From a bacterium (GTDB lineage Bacteria; Patescibacteria; Dojkabacteria; JAKAPS01; JAJZLI01): 30,555 nt of DNA. The stretch spans positions 1-30,555 of the forward strand of contig JAJZKG010000009.1 of assembly GCA_021809565.1 (NCBI GenBank). Reading direction: 5' to 3'. Positions 15,041-22,931 of this stretch are shown here, one piece after another; positions within the stretch are counted from its first letter, which is position 1; each line of letters starts with the position of its first letter. The notes below the pieces were generated by a model. The model saw nothing but the letters and a program-made list of their open reading frames with translations. It did no database searches and was not told the DNA's origin. A program made the translations under genes and the position numbers.

Positions 15041-16939
15041 TTAATTATCTATTACTATCTTACCCATTGAAATTAAAAGTGCATCTACCACATCATATGG
15101 AGAAGTCATACTAAGACCACCACTAGGTTCTTGGACATTAGATGGACCTGTACTCGTGACATCAGAATTCGTATTAGCATCAAGATCCCTGTCATAAGAA
15201 AAAGCTTGTGATGGAGTATTGCTAGTTATCTCTATATAATCCTTTGCAATTATAACAAGTCCTGGACATGCTTGAACGTTCGTTAGTGGAGATGAACCAG
15301 CTATTGTGCATGTTGATGTTTGTGGATACAATGAAGGGGTAATTGTAACATTGCCATTAACAATTAAAACTGCACTACCAGTATAAACAGTATTTTGAGA
15401 TATAGTTAGATTACCTTGATAAAAATACCAATTTGGATTTGATTGAGTCATTGATTGTAGACTACCTAGATTTGCCTGATTTGAAGGGATCCTATTCACT
15501 TGTATAATTCCATTAGTGAAAGCGCCTTGACATTTTCCAGTTATCTCACAATATAATGTTGTATAAAAGTTGAAATCATATATTGGAATACCATTTTGGG
15601 TAAGCCCTAATTTCTGGTTTGCGTATTCTAGGGAAGCATATGAAACTGGAGTCCCATTTTCAAAATTTAATCCTCCTCCTAAAGTTTCAAGTAAAGCATT
15701 CGTAAATATTTTGTCTGTAGGGGTAGCTGGGCTAGGGGGAGTAGTTATATTAAAACCTCCTCTAGAATAAGCATTCCCTCCGCTAGAAGTTGATATCCAT
15801 GAAGCGTAAATATTAAGTGTCACAGGGACAGGGTTACTTGCCTGAGCAAAAGAAGATGGAGAAACTATAACTTGAGCTTGGTAAGCAGAAGATCCTGACC
15901 CAGAGGCCATATTCTGAGTATTAGACGCCCTTGCCCATAAATGACTATTTATGGCTGTGTCTGTATTATTATTATCACAGTACAAATATAGGTTAGGATT
16001 TGTACTTGTCTTATTTGTTGGATTTATACAGTATACTGTAATAGATCTTTGTTCGCTTGAAACTTTTCCATCCCACAAATATAACCAAGGTTGGTTCGTC
16101 TGAATACTCCAAGATACATATCTACTAGAGTTGGAACATTGTAGATTACCATTAGTACAACTAGTACTTAGAGTATATATGATTGTTCCATCTGGATTAC
16201 CACCATATTGTTCTGTATTAAAAGGGAGTGATGAATCTGGAGCTAAAGACAGTATAAATGGTCCTTCTCTTAAATTCATAGTAGCCGTAGCAGGTCCTCC
16301 TGTATTACAATACTGTCCACCAGATAATGTTGCTGTAAGAGTAACAGGAGACAACTGTCTCCCAGGATCTGGGGAAACATTATTATAGTTAAAAACTTTA
16401 GTGTTATTTACTGATACTGTATTAACAAATGTATTAAAGCTAGAGCCTGAACACGACTCAGTAGTGCTTATTAGATTATTAAGATAGGTTGAATTGTTAG
16501 AAGTCTCAGATATAGTTGCACTACCACTGACATCGTAAACATTTGTATCAAAGACATATACACTTGTGTTTGTAGTATAATTTGCAGGAGGTGTATCATA
16601 TTGTACACAACCATACGGATATGTGGTGCTATATTGGATACAAGTTGCTTGATAGGTATAATTACACTCATAATCAGTATAATAATCCTTGTGATAAGGT
16701 CCAGATCCTGAAACATATACATTATATGAATTCCCATGACCAACTGGAGACAAAGAAACGTTCATTTGACCATTATATATTGTAGGATTCTCTACAACAT
16801 TTGTATAATAGCAATTTACATATGGTCCTGTCCAAGCTAACACTGGTTTTGTAGTAGACTGGGCATATAGAAAGATACCCAATAAAACTACAAACACAAG
16901 CAGAACAGTTTTAATACCATCTTTAATAATAACTTTCAT
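15041..16939 (-). CDS. Large secreted pilus-locus protein, unknown function
   Basis: A 632-residue protein with an N-terminal signal sequence or anchor (MKVIIKDGIKTVLL then a hydrophobic run to about residue 27, with a possible cleavage near VLAW). The rest is very rich in Ser, Thr, Asn and Tyr, with paired cysteines near residues 40-120 (for example CNYTYQATC). The C-terminal ~130 residues have repeated short strands (SAVLIVNGNVTI, GLVIIAKDYIEI, VDALLISMGKIVIDN), as in beta-helix-like surface proteins. The chain ends right after the last strand. The position among minor prepilins suggests a pilus-tip adhesin or PilX/PilY1-like component; no known family is recognised. It has its own promoter. 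Confidence 0.8.
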   Translation of the reverse strand: MKVIIKDGIKTVLLVFVVLLGIFLYAQSTTKPVLAWTGPYVNCYYTNVVENPTIYNGQMNVSLSPVGHGNSYNVYVSGSGPYHKDYYTDYECNYTYQATCIQYSTTYPYGCVQYDTPPANYTTNTSVYVFDTNVYDVSGSATISETSNNSTYLNNLISTTESCSGSSFNTFVNTVSVNNTKVFNYNNVSPDPGRQLSPVTLTATLSGGQYCNTGGPATATMNLREGPFILSLAPDSSLPFNTEQYGGNPDGTIIYTLSTSCTNGNLQCSNSSRYVSWSIQTNQPWLYLWDGKVSSEQRSITVYCINPTNKTSTNPNLYLYCDNNNTDTAINSHLWARASNTQNMASGSGSSAYQAQVIVSPSSFAQASNPVPVTLNIYASWISTSSGGNAYSRGGFNITTPPSPATPTDKIFTNALLETLGGGLNFENGTPVSYASLEYANQKLGLTQNGIPIYDFNFYTTLYCEITGKCQGAFTNGIIQVNRIPSNQANLGSLQSMTQSNPNWYFYQGNLTISQNTVYTGSAVLIVNGNVTITPSLYPQTSTCTIAGSSPLTNVQACPGLVIIAKDYIEITSNTPSQAFSYDRDLDANTNSDVTSTGPSNVQEPSGGLSMTSPYDVVDALLISMGKIVIDN

Positions 16940-16949
16940 TTATACCATT

Positions 16950-16955
16950 ATTATA
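16950..16955 (-). promoter_or_regulatory. -10 box before the secreted pilus-locus protein gene
   Basis: A consensus TATAAT on the minus strand predicts a start near 16943, only about 4 bases before the ATG at 16939. TTGCAA lies 15 bases further up as a weak -35 candidate. The 59-base gap to the preceding prepilin gene, unusually long for this operon, supports an internal promoter. Confidence 0.5.
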
Positions 16956-16998
16956 CAAATTTATTATAAATTGCAATATATCTATATAACAAGGGTTA

Positions 16999-17661
16999 TT
17001 ACTTGGAATAGACGTAATTTTCTAATGTTGCACTAGAGATTAAATTCATACATACTTTTTGTCCATAGAATTGAAATGTATTTAGAGTACAGCCTTTGAT
17101 CAAAATTGTTACATAAGGTGCAATATATACACTAGAATTTGATCCTTGCGGAGTACCAGTATAGTCATAGTTATAGTAGTAAAAATTTAAAGCTTGTATA
17201 TCTATATTGTTAGAATTGGTTACATTATTACCATTATATGTAATATAACCTCCAGTTCTTTGTCCGCCCAGAGTAGATGATGATGGAGTTAAAGCAATAG
17301 TGGCAATAATCTTACCGCTCTGATTCTTTACTATGAGAGGTCCTGACGAGCTACAAAGTACAATAGATCCTTGAGGAGGATTAGGATTACATATACCAGA
17401 ATTTACATTAGTAAGGTTAACTGTAGCACCATTTCTAATAATTTTTTTCAAATAACTCATTGTATATTGTATTTGATTTTCAACATGAGACTGTGTATTT
17501 AAATCTGTGATATATGCATATGTATCAGTAAAAGAAGACATTAGAACCAAAATTAAAAAAGAAAATATTGCCATTACAACTAACAGTTCTATTAGAGTAA
17601 AGCCTTTTTTTACATCAAACATATATTTAACTATTTTAGTATGTCCTATATTCTTTAACAT
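16999..17661 (-). CDS. Minor prepilin (PilW/GspJ-like)
   Basis: A 220-residue prepilin. The type III signal is GFTLIELLVVMAIFSF after a Lys-rich leader, with the conserved Glu at position +5 after the cleavage Gly. The following helix (DTYAYITDLNTQSHVENQIQYTM spans it) and the IRNG/IYIAPYVTI-type body resemble the PilW/GspJ class of pilus-initiating minor pilins; the exact class is uncertain. A leader of about 19 residues precedes the motif, and an internal ATG (residue 14) would give a shorter one. It overlaps the end of the upstream prepilin gene by seven bases. Confidence 0.8.
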   Translation of the reverse strand: MLKNIGHTKIVKYMFDVKKGFTLIELLVVMAIFSFLILVLMSSFTDTYAYITDLNTQSHVENQIQYTMSYLKKIIRNGATVNLTNVNSGICNPNPPQGSIVLCSSSGPLIVKNQSGKIIATIALTPSSSTLGGQRTGGYITYNGNNVTNSNNIDIQALNFYYYNYDYTGTPQGSNSSVYIAPYVTILIKGCTLNTFQFYGQKVCMNLISSATLENYVYSK

Positions 17662-18272
17662 GATTTTCCAGTAATAATCTTAGTAGAGCTTAGATATTGA
17701 TTAAAATTGCCCTTCGGATATCCACCTATCCAAGGAAGTGAAGGAGGCATTACCTGAGATACATTTCCACCAGTAAAATTCCAAAATACATATCCCGTTA
17801 TTGTTGATTGATCACATGAACTTAAAGATGATCCCATTGGTTGGGAATATAACAGTATTTCCATATTTTGAGGTTCACTAAACAGAGCCAACTGATTCGC
17901 AGTAGCTCCAACAACATTTAGTGCGTTTGCAATATGTAAACAATTTTGAGAATTTGAATTTGCAGCACTACAAGATATACCTTCATTTTGAGTCCATGAT
18001 ATATTACCTTCATTAGCCCATACATGAGCATATGACATCTCATAAGATAGAACTTGCTGTGCTACCATATTAGCCTCATTCTGATAACTCTGATGGATTG
18101 CAAGTGACTCAGCATATAATACTGCAAGAAGGATAAAAGACATGAATACCATAGCCACAAGAGTTTCTATTAGGGTAAATCCACTGGATAAATTTAGACA
18201 TTTATTATTTGATAAATTCAAATTCATTGAATCTGAATTTCGAATGTATTTAAAAAAATTTTCTTTAGCCAT
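17655..18272 (-). CDS. Minor prepilin (PilV/GspI-like)
   Basis: A 205-residue prepilin with the cleavage and helix motif GFTLIETLVAMVFMSFILLA and the +5 Glu. The long helix continues into SLAIHQSYQNEANMVAQQV, similar to PilV/GspI proteins. Four or more cysteines in the body and one as the last residue could form disulfides outside the cell. The leader is unusually long from the first ATG (about 30 residues); an in-frame ATG at 18227 gives about 15 and is a plausible alternative. It starts two bases after the preceding prepilin gene and overlaps the next by seven. Confidence 0.8.
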   Translation of the reverse strand: MAKENFFKYIRNSDSMNLNLSNNKCLNLSSGFTLIETLVAMVFMSFILLAVLYAESLAIHQSYQNEANMVAQQVLSYEMSYAHVWANEGNISWTQNEGISCSAANSNSQNCLHIANALNVVGATANQLALFSEPQNMEILLYSQPMGSSLSSCDQSTITGYVFWNFTGGNVSQVMPPSLPWIGGYPKGNFNQYLSSTKIITGKSC

Positions 18273-18274
18273 AT

Positions 18275-19057
18275 TTATTGCATTGTTTGAACTACACTAT
18301 TTGCATTACTACTATATGTATCATATATAGTAACATCCTCAGAAGAATTAGTATATTTCATAGTAAAAGAGGCATTATTTCCAGTACCAGGTGAACTTAC
18401 AATGCTATATGGATGACTTTCAGAATATATATATACATCTCCCGAGACTTCCTCAAAAAGAGGAAAATTTCCATTAGATGATATTGTTACACCAGGAGAT
18501 AAAGCATGATAATATGTTGCATTTGTAGGAGTAATACTTCCTCCCAGACATTTATTGAGTGGAGTAACAGAACCACTATAAGTATCACCTGAAGGATAAT
18601 TATTGTATAATGAATTGTTTTGAGGTGGGACTGAATTATCATACGCTGGAGAGTTGTTACTATTTTGATCCTGACATGGAGGTTGGACATTTTTAACTGC
18701 CATAACAACGTCATACCCAGGACAATTACTACTACATATACTAGTTGCACTTGTAGCAGGAATTATATAGAACCCATACACCCAATTCGCACTTAATCCA
18801 GTTGTCGGATTTATAGGTACGCTCTCACGATAAAAAGATGTAACTCCTGATACAGCTTCCTCTTTAATATAACTTAATCTTGACACAAAATTAGAAACAG
18901 AACTTGATAATACTGCCTGAGATTGAAGTCCTTTTGTACCAAATAAAACTAACATTATTAGTATTACAGAAATTGCCATAACTATTAATAGTTCAATCAG
19001 AGTAAAACCTTTATGTGACCCTCCTTTAATTTTATTTTTATTATTCAGACTTATCAT
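18275..19057 (-). CDS. Minor prepilin (GspH/FimT-like)
   Basis: A 260-residue prepilin with motif GFTLIELLIVMAISVILIML after a basic leader. The downstream segment (SSSVSNFVSRLSYIKEEAV) matches the start of GspH/FimT-type pseudopilins, in which a second helix segment leads into a beta-rich body. The body has four cysteines and many Asn, Ser and Pro residues. It probably joins the two other minor prepilins and the secreted protein in a tip complex that starts pilus assembly. The ATG overlaps the TGA of the peptidase gene (ATGA), so translation is likely coupled. Confidence 0.85.
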   Translation of the reverse strand: MISLNNKNKIKGGSHKGFTLIELLIVMAISVILIMLVLFGTKGLQSQAVLSSSVSNFVSRLSYIKEEAVSGVTSFYRESVPINPTTGLSANWVYGFYIIPATSATSICSSNCPGYDVVMAVKNVQPPCQDQNSNNSPAYDNSVPPQNNSLYNNYPSGDTYSGSVTPLNKCLGGSITPTNATYYHALSPGVTISSNGNFPLFEEVSGDVYIYSESHPYSIVSSPGTGNNASFTMKYTNSSEDVTIYDTYSSNANSVVQTMQ

Positions 19058-19872
19058 AATAAATAAAAGTAACTTAAAAAATGTAATATGTATTGATTAA
19101 ATATTATATAAAATATAATACTGTAAGCTAAAAAAGGTGCAAAGGGTATAGTTGATTTCATACTCTTTACTTTACTAATTATAAGACCTATACCAATCAA
19201 TGCTCCCAACAAAAATGCTAAGAATAGTACAAATAGTATTGATGGAAAACCTAGTATTAATCCCATAACAAAAGCAAGTTTCATATCTCCTCCTCCCATA
19301 CCACTACCACGAGTTATGACAATTAAAAGAAGAAATACTGCTCCTACAATAATAGCAGTATATATATGCATAAAAATATAGGATATAGAAGTAAATCCCA
19401 TGAAATATAGTACCAATAGATAAATAATCGTAACTAAAGATACAGCAACCATCAGTTTATTGGATATTTCCAAATATAGAAAATCGTATAAAGCTATATA
19501 TAAAAAAGATATTATTACAAATATATAGAAAACTAATTGTATGATATTAAGTGGGGTAGGGTACAAAATTTGCACTATACCAAAAAAATAGAAATAGAGT
19601 ACAAAAATGACTCCAGTAAGTACTTCAATAATAATGTATTGGTAAGATATTTTCTCTTTACAATATCTACATTTACCTTTAAGGAATATAAAACTAAAAA
19701 TGGGTATAAGATCAAAGAAGGATAATTTATGTTTACACAAAGGACACATTGATCGACCTGTCTTTATATTCAAATTCTCATGTACTCTATAACAAGAAGC
19801 ATTTATAAAACTACCTATAGCTGCTCCGAATAAAAATGTAAAAATCAATAAGTACACAATAAAGATCAACAT
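19054..19872 (-). CDS. pilD: Type IV prepilin peptidase / N-methyltransferase
   Basis: A polytopic membrane aspartic protease that cuts the leader from prepilins before the N-terminal Phe and methylates it. It has the N-terminal GAAIGSFINASCYR motif, two CxxC pairs (CPLC and CRYC) in the cytosolic loop, and the active-site motif GMGGGDMKLAF; the first Asp is in the YDFLYLEI segment. About eight membrane spans are visible. I use the ATG at 19872 because the product then starts MLIFIVYLLIF like other family members. An upstream in-frame TTG at 19893 would add seven residues. It follows the major pilin gene and its hairpin. Confidence 0.93.
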   Translation of the reverse strand: MLIFIVYLLIFTFLFGAAIGSFINASCYRVHENLNIKTGRSMCPLCKHKLSFFDLIPIFSFIFLKGKCRYCKEKISYQYIIIEVLTGVIFVLYFYFFGIVQILYPTPLNIIQLVFYIFVIISFLYIALYDFLYLEISNKLMVAVSLVTIIYLLVLYFMGFTSISYIFMHIYTAIIVGAVFLLLIVITRGSGMGGGDMKLAFVMGLILGFPSILFVLFLAFLLGALIGIGLIISKVKSMKSTIPFAPFLAYSIIFYIIFNQYILHFLSYFYLL

Positions 19873-19909
19873 AATATAAAAGATATCATACAAAACCGTA
19901 TAAGTAAAT

Positions 19910-19937
19910 AAAGAACCTCTTTAAAAAGAGGTTCTTT
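19910..19937 (-). terminator. Hairpin terminator or attenuator after the major pilin gene
   Basis: A perfect inverted repeat, AAAGAACCTCTTT and AAAGAGGTTCTTT, lies 25 bases past the pilin stop. In the minus direction its last stem bases run into CTTTATTT, a weak U-tract, so read-through into pilD is expected. It is also symmetrical enough to act in the plus direction. It is the clearest terminator-like hairpin in the window. Confidence 0.7.
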
Positions 19938-19962
19938 GTGTGATCAATAATTTACCAAATTC

Positions 19963-20574
19963 TTAATTACATGTAAGAGTTACTGTACCAGAAGTCAAAG
20001 TATTATTATTTAAAGAATAAGGAGAATTACTACCATTTGCAGTATAAGGGAATATACCTCCATTCTCTAAACATGCTCCAACTACATATCCAGTAATAGT
20101 CTGATCATTTGTTAATGCAACTGACCCATTATGAAATGGTAAATAGAAATAATGAGTATCACTATTACCAGAAGTACCGCTAGTATAACCGAATCCTGGA
20201 TTTGTGCTAACAGCAGTACAAGAATAACCACTACCAGAATTACTTAACGTTGACTGATTAGGTACTATAGTTGGACTACATAGACTAGAGTTTGTGACAT
20301 AAGGATTAATCCCTGGAAAGGGAGAAGCAAAAACAACATCCCCATTGGTCTGCATACCTATAGAATAAGGATATGTTTGTCCTGTTCCATAATATGTCTC
20401 TAACAAACCAGATAGTCCTTTAACCGCAGTTTGTCTTGCAGAATTTCTTGCATCAGCTTGAGCTGCACCAAGACCTATAATTGCTATTGCAATTAATATA
20501 CCTATAATTGCCATAACAATTAAAAGCTCAACTAAAGTAAAACCTTTTGAATTTAATTGTTTTATCCTATTCAT
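19963..20574 (-). CDS. pilA: Major type IV pilin (PilA-like)
   Basis: A 203-residue prepilin with a ten-residue leader, then GFTLVELLIVMAIIGILIAIA and the +5 Glu, the best match to the canonical pilin helix in the window. A helix continues (ARNSARQTAVKGL), followed by a Ser/Gly/Thr-rich globular part. Four cysteines are present, in two groups (SSLCSP, YSCTAV, GACLEN and the penultimate TLTCN); the last pair could form the usual D-loop disulfide. The gene sits between its own promoter and a terminator hairpin, which is why I take it as the abundant major pilin and not another minor one. Confidence 0.88.
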   Translation of the reverse strand: MNRIKQLNSKGFTLVELLIVMAIIGILIAIAIIGLGAAQADARNSARQTAVKGLSGLLETYYGTGQTYPYSIGMQTNGDVVFASPFPGINPYVTNSSLCSPTIVPNQSTLSNSGSGYSCTAVSTNPGFGYTSGTSGNSDTHYFYLPFHNGSVALTNDQTITGYVVGACLENGGIFPYTANGSNSPYSLNNNTLTSGTVTLTCN

Positions 20575-20587
20575 AGTATTAATAAAA

Positions 20588-20615
20588 ATTATATAAACTT
20601 ACATTCAGTATACAA
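20588..20615 (-). promoter_or_regulatory. Promoter of the major pilin gene
   Basis: On the minus strand, TTGTAT at 20615-20610, a 16-base spacer and a consensus TATAAT at 20593-20588. The predicted start is near 20581, about 7 bases before the ATG. It lies in the 78-base AT-rich gap after pilC and would let the pilin be made separately from the upstream motor genes. Confidence 0.6.
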
Positions 20616-20652
20616 ATATTATATAAAAATACAATATATAGTAATATAATAC

Positions 20653-21864
20653 TTATTTAATAACATTTCCAAGGGTATAGATTGGTAGGTATACCGCTAC
20701 ACCAATGAATCCTACAACAACTCCTAGTATAATTGTTATAATAGGCTCTATAAGTTTTGATAAATTCTCAATCATATCCTCAGTTTCTGTTTCATAATAT
20801 TGGATAACTTTAGATACAACTTCTTCCATTTTTCCAGTTTCTTCTCCAATTGCAATCATTCTCCAAAGTAAACTAGGGAATACAGGATATTTTGACATCA
20901 CCAAAGCCATAGATTTACCTTTTTCAACTTCATCTGCTATTTCTTTAATACTAGTTCTAAATATAACATTAGGCATTGAATCAGCAATCATATTTAAACC
21001 TGTAACTACAGGAACACCAGCTTTTGTAAGTAATAGAAAAGTTTTACCAAAATTTATTATCTCTATTTTTTGAATTAGACCACCAAATAAAGGGATTTTC
21101 AAAGTCATAGCATCTGTAACCCTTCGCCCTTGCTTAGATCTTCTATAAAAAATAAATCCTAAAACAAGGATTACTACTGCGATAATAATAAACAGATAGT
21201 AAGTAGTAACAAAACTACTTAGATTAATTAGAAACAGTGTAGGCCAAGGAAGAGTCGCATTAAAACTTTGATAAAGATGCTTCATAGGAGGAATCATTTC
21301 AGTCAGAACTAATGCAACAACAACTATTGCTGCACAAATTACAAGAATAGGGTATATCATAGCCCCTCTAAACTTAGACATTAGAGCTGACTTTGATTCT
21401 GTTTCTGTTGCTATCCTCTCAAGAATAAAATCCAAAGATCCAGATGCTTCCGCAGTCTTTAAAAGTTGTATTTGCATATCATCAAATAAAGTAGAGTTCT
21501 CTGCAAATGAGTCTGCAAGGTTTTTACCTGACTCAATGGCTGCCCCTACTTGTCCTAACACTTTCTTTAATCCTTGATTACTAACCTGTGCTTGAGAGAT
21601 ACTAATTGCTTCAACTATTGGAATTCCTGCTGATATTAAAACAGCTAACTGCCTTAGAAAAATAACCCTATCTTTCATTGGTACTCTACCAATGTTTATA
21701 TTATTAAGATTGCCAAATTTTACACTAGTTTTACCAGTTATTTTTAGTGGGCTTAGTCCTTGATCTATTATCATTTTTGCTACTTGATCACGGTCTGCAG
21801 CCTCAAACTCTCCACTTATAATAGTACCATTAGGATTTGTGGCAGTATACTTAAAAGTTGACAT
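20653..21864 (-). CDS. pilC: PilC, type IV pilus platform protein
   Basis: A 403-residue polytopic protein of the GspF/PilC family. It has the N-terminal FKYTATNPNGTIISGEFEA domain, two repeated GspF cytoplasmic domains (first with FLRQLAVLISAGIPIVEAI, second with GKTFLLLTKAGVPVVTGL), and three hydrophobic spans near residues 172-193, 218-240 and 375-396. It sits in the membrane and couples the PilB and PilT motors to pilin addition and removal. The length matches the family. It starts two bases after pilT with no Shine-Dalgarno motif in the usual window. Confidence 0.94.
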   Translation of the reverse strand: MSTFKYTATNPNGTIISGEFEAADRDQVAKMIIDQGLSPLKITGKTSVKFGNLNNINIGRVPMKDRVIFLRQLAVLISAGIPIVEAISISQAQVSNQGLKKVLGQVGAAIESGKNLADSFAENSTLFDDMQIQLLKTAEASGSLDFILERIATETESKSALMSKFRGAMIYPILVICAAIVVVALVLTEMIPPMKHLYQSFNATLPWPTLFLINLSSFVTTYYLFIIIAVVILVLGFIFYRRSKQGRRVTDAMTLKIPLFGGLIQKIEIINFGKTFLLLTKAGVPVVTGLNMIADSMPNVIFRTSIKEIADEVEKGKSMALVMSKYPVFPSLLWRMIAIGEETGKMEEVVSKVIQYYETETEDMIENLSKLIEPIITIILGVVVGFIGVAVYLPIYTLGNVIK

Positions 21865-21866
21865 AG

Positions 21867-22931
21867 TTAAACATTTCTACCTCTAAATAATCTTAAAAGT
21901 TCATCTGGATGAGATGAATGAGCTTGTGCATCATCAATTGTAATTTTACCCTCTCTAACAAGTGCTACCAATGATTTATCTAATGATACCATACCCACAT
22001 CACCACTTGTTTGTATAACACTATCAAGTTGGTATGTTTTTCCTTCTCTTACCATATTTCTAACTGCGCTTGTTGCAATCAATATTTCAGTAACGACTCT
22101 TCTGCCTCCTCCAATTGTAGGGATGAGTCTCTGAGAAACTATACCTTCTAATATGTCTGCAAGCTGTATCCTTATTTGAGCTTGTTGTACATCAGGAAAT
22201 ACATCTACAATTCTATCTATTGTTTGTGCTGCAGAATTAGTATGCAAAGTTGCAAAAACTAAATGTCCTGTTTCTGCAATAGTTATAGCAGAAGCTATAG
22301 TCTCAAAATCTCTCATTTCTCCAATTAATACAACATCTGGATCTTCTCTTAGTGCACTCCTTAAAGATATATCCCACGAGTGTGTATCTTCACCAACCTC
22401 TCTTTGTTCAATCAATGATTTACCTTTTGGATAAACATATTCAATAGGATCTTCAACAGTAATAATATGTTTAGGATCCCTAACATTAATCTCTTGTACC
22501 ATAGCAGCTAGCGTAGTAGATTTCCCATGTCCTGTAGGCCCAGTCACTAGTACTAAACCTTGAGGTATTTTTGTAAATGAGTGAACAACATCGGGAATAA
22601 ACAATTCTTCAATTGTTCTAATTTTACTAGGTATTAGTCTAAATGCTACTGACAAATGTCCCTTCTGGTGAAAAACATTAATTCTAAATCTATCATGTGT
22701 ATCAATATATTCATATGACAGATCAATTTCTTTATTAACATCCAAAAACTCTTTCTGAGAGTCAGATAATATCTCATCTACTACCTGTTTCATATACTCA
22801 TCTTCAATAGTGAAATTAGCAGCCTGCACAAGAATTCCATCTACTCTAATAAGTGGGGGATAATCTACAACTAAATGAAGATCAGAAGCTGATCTTTGTA
22901 TTGTATATTTTAATAATTCTTCTATCTTCAT
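21867..22931 (-). CDS. pilT: PilT, type IV pilus retraction ATPase
   Basis: A 354-residue hexameric AAA-like motor. The PilT start SASDLHL is present, with Walker A GPTGHGKST (131-139), the Asp box and HIITVEDPIEY, Walker B DVVLIGEMRD with catalytic Glu205, the His box (TGHLVFATLHTN), and the retraction-type AVRNMVREGKTYQL motif (289-302), which separates PilT from PilB. Walker A has His135 where Ser is usual. It drives pilus depolymerisation, supporting twitching or DNA uptake. Its ATG overlaps the pilB stop (ATGA), so both motors are probably made together. Confidence 0.95.
   Translation of the reverse strand: MKIEELLKYTIQRSASDLHLVVDYPPLIRVDGILVQAANFTIEDEYMKQVVDEILSDSQKEFLDVNKEIDLSYEYIDTHDRFRINVFHQKGHLSVAFRLIPSKIRTIEELFIPDVVHSFTKIPQGLVLVTGPTGHGKSTTLAAMVQEINVRDPKHIITVEDPIEYVYPKGKSLIEQREVGEDTHSWDISLRSALREDPDVVLIGEMRDFETIASAITIAETGHLVFATLHTNSAAQTIDRIVDVFPDVQQAQIRIQLADILEGIVSQRLIPTIGGGRRVVTEILIATSAVRNMVREGKTYQLDSVIQTSGDVGMVSLDKSLVALVREGKITIDDAQAHSSHPDELLRLFRGRNV

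Noticed and set aside
16471..16743. A 90-codon frame inside the secreted-protein gene on the same strand.
   Set aside because: It is an out-of-frame reading of repetitive Thr/Tyr codons and has low-complexity Ile/Met composition.
19873..19893. Longer prepilin peptidase from TTG 19893.
   Set aside because: A TTG start is less likely, and the ATG at 19872 gives the usual hydrophobic start of the family.
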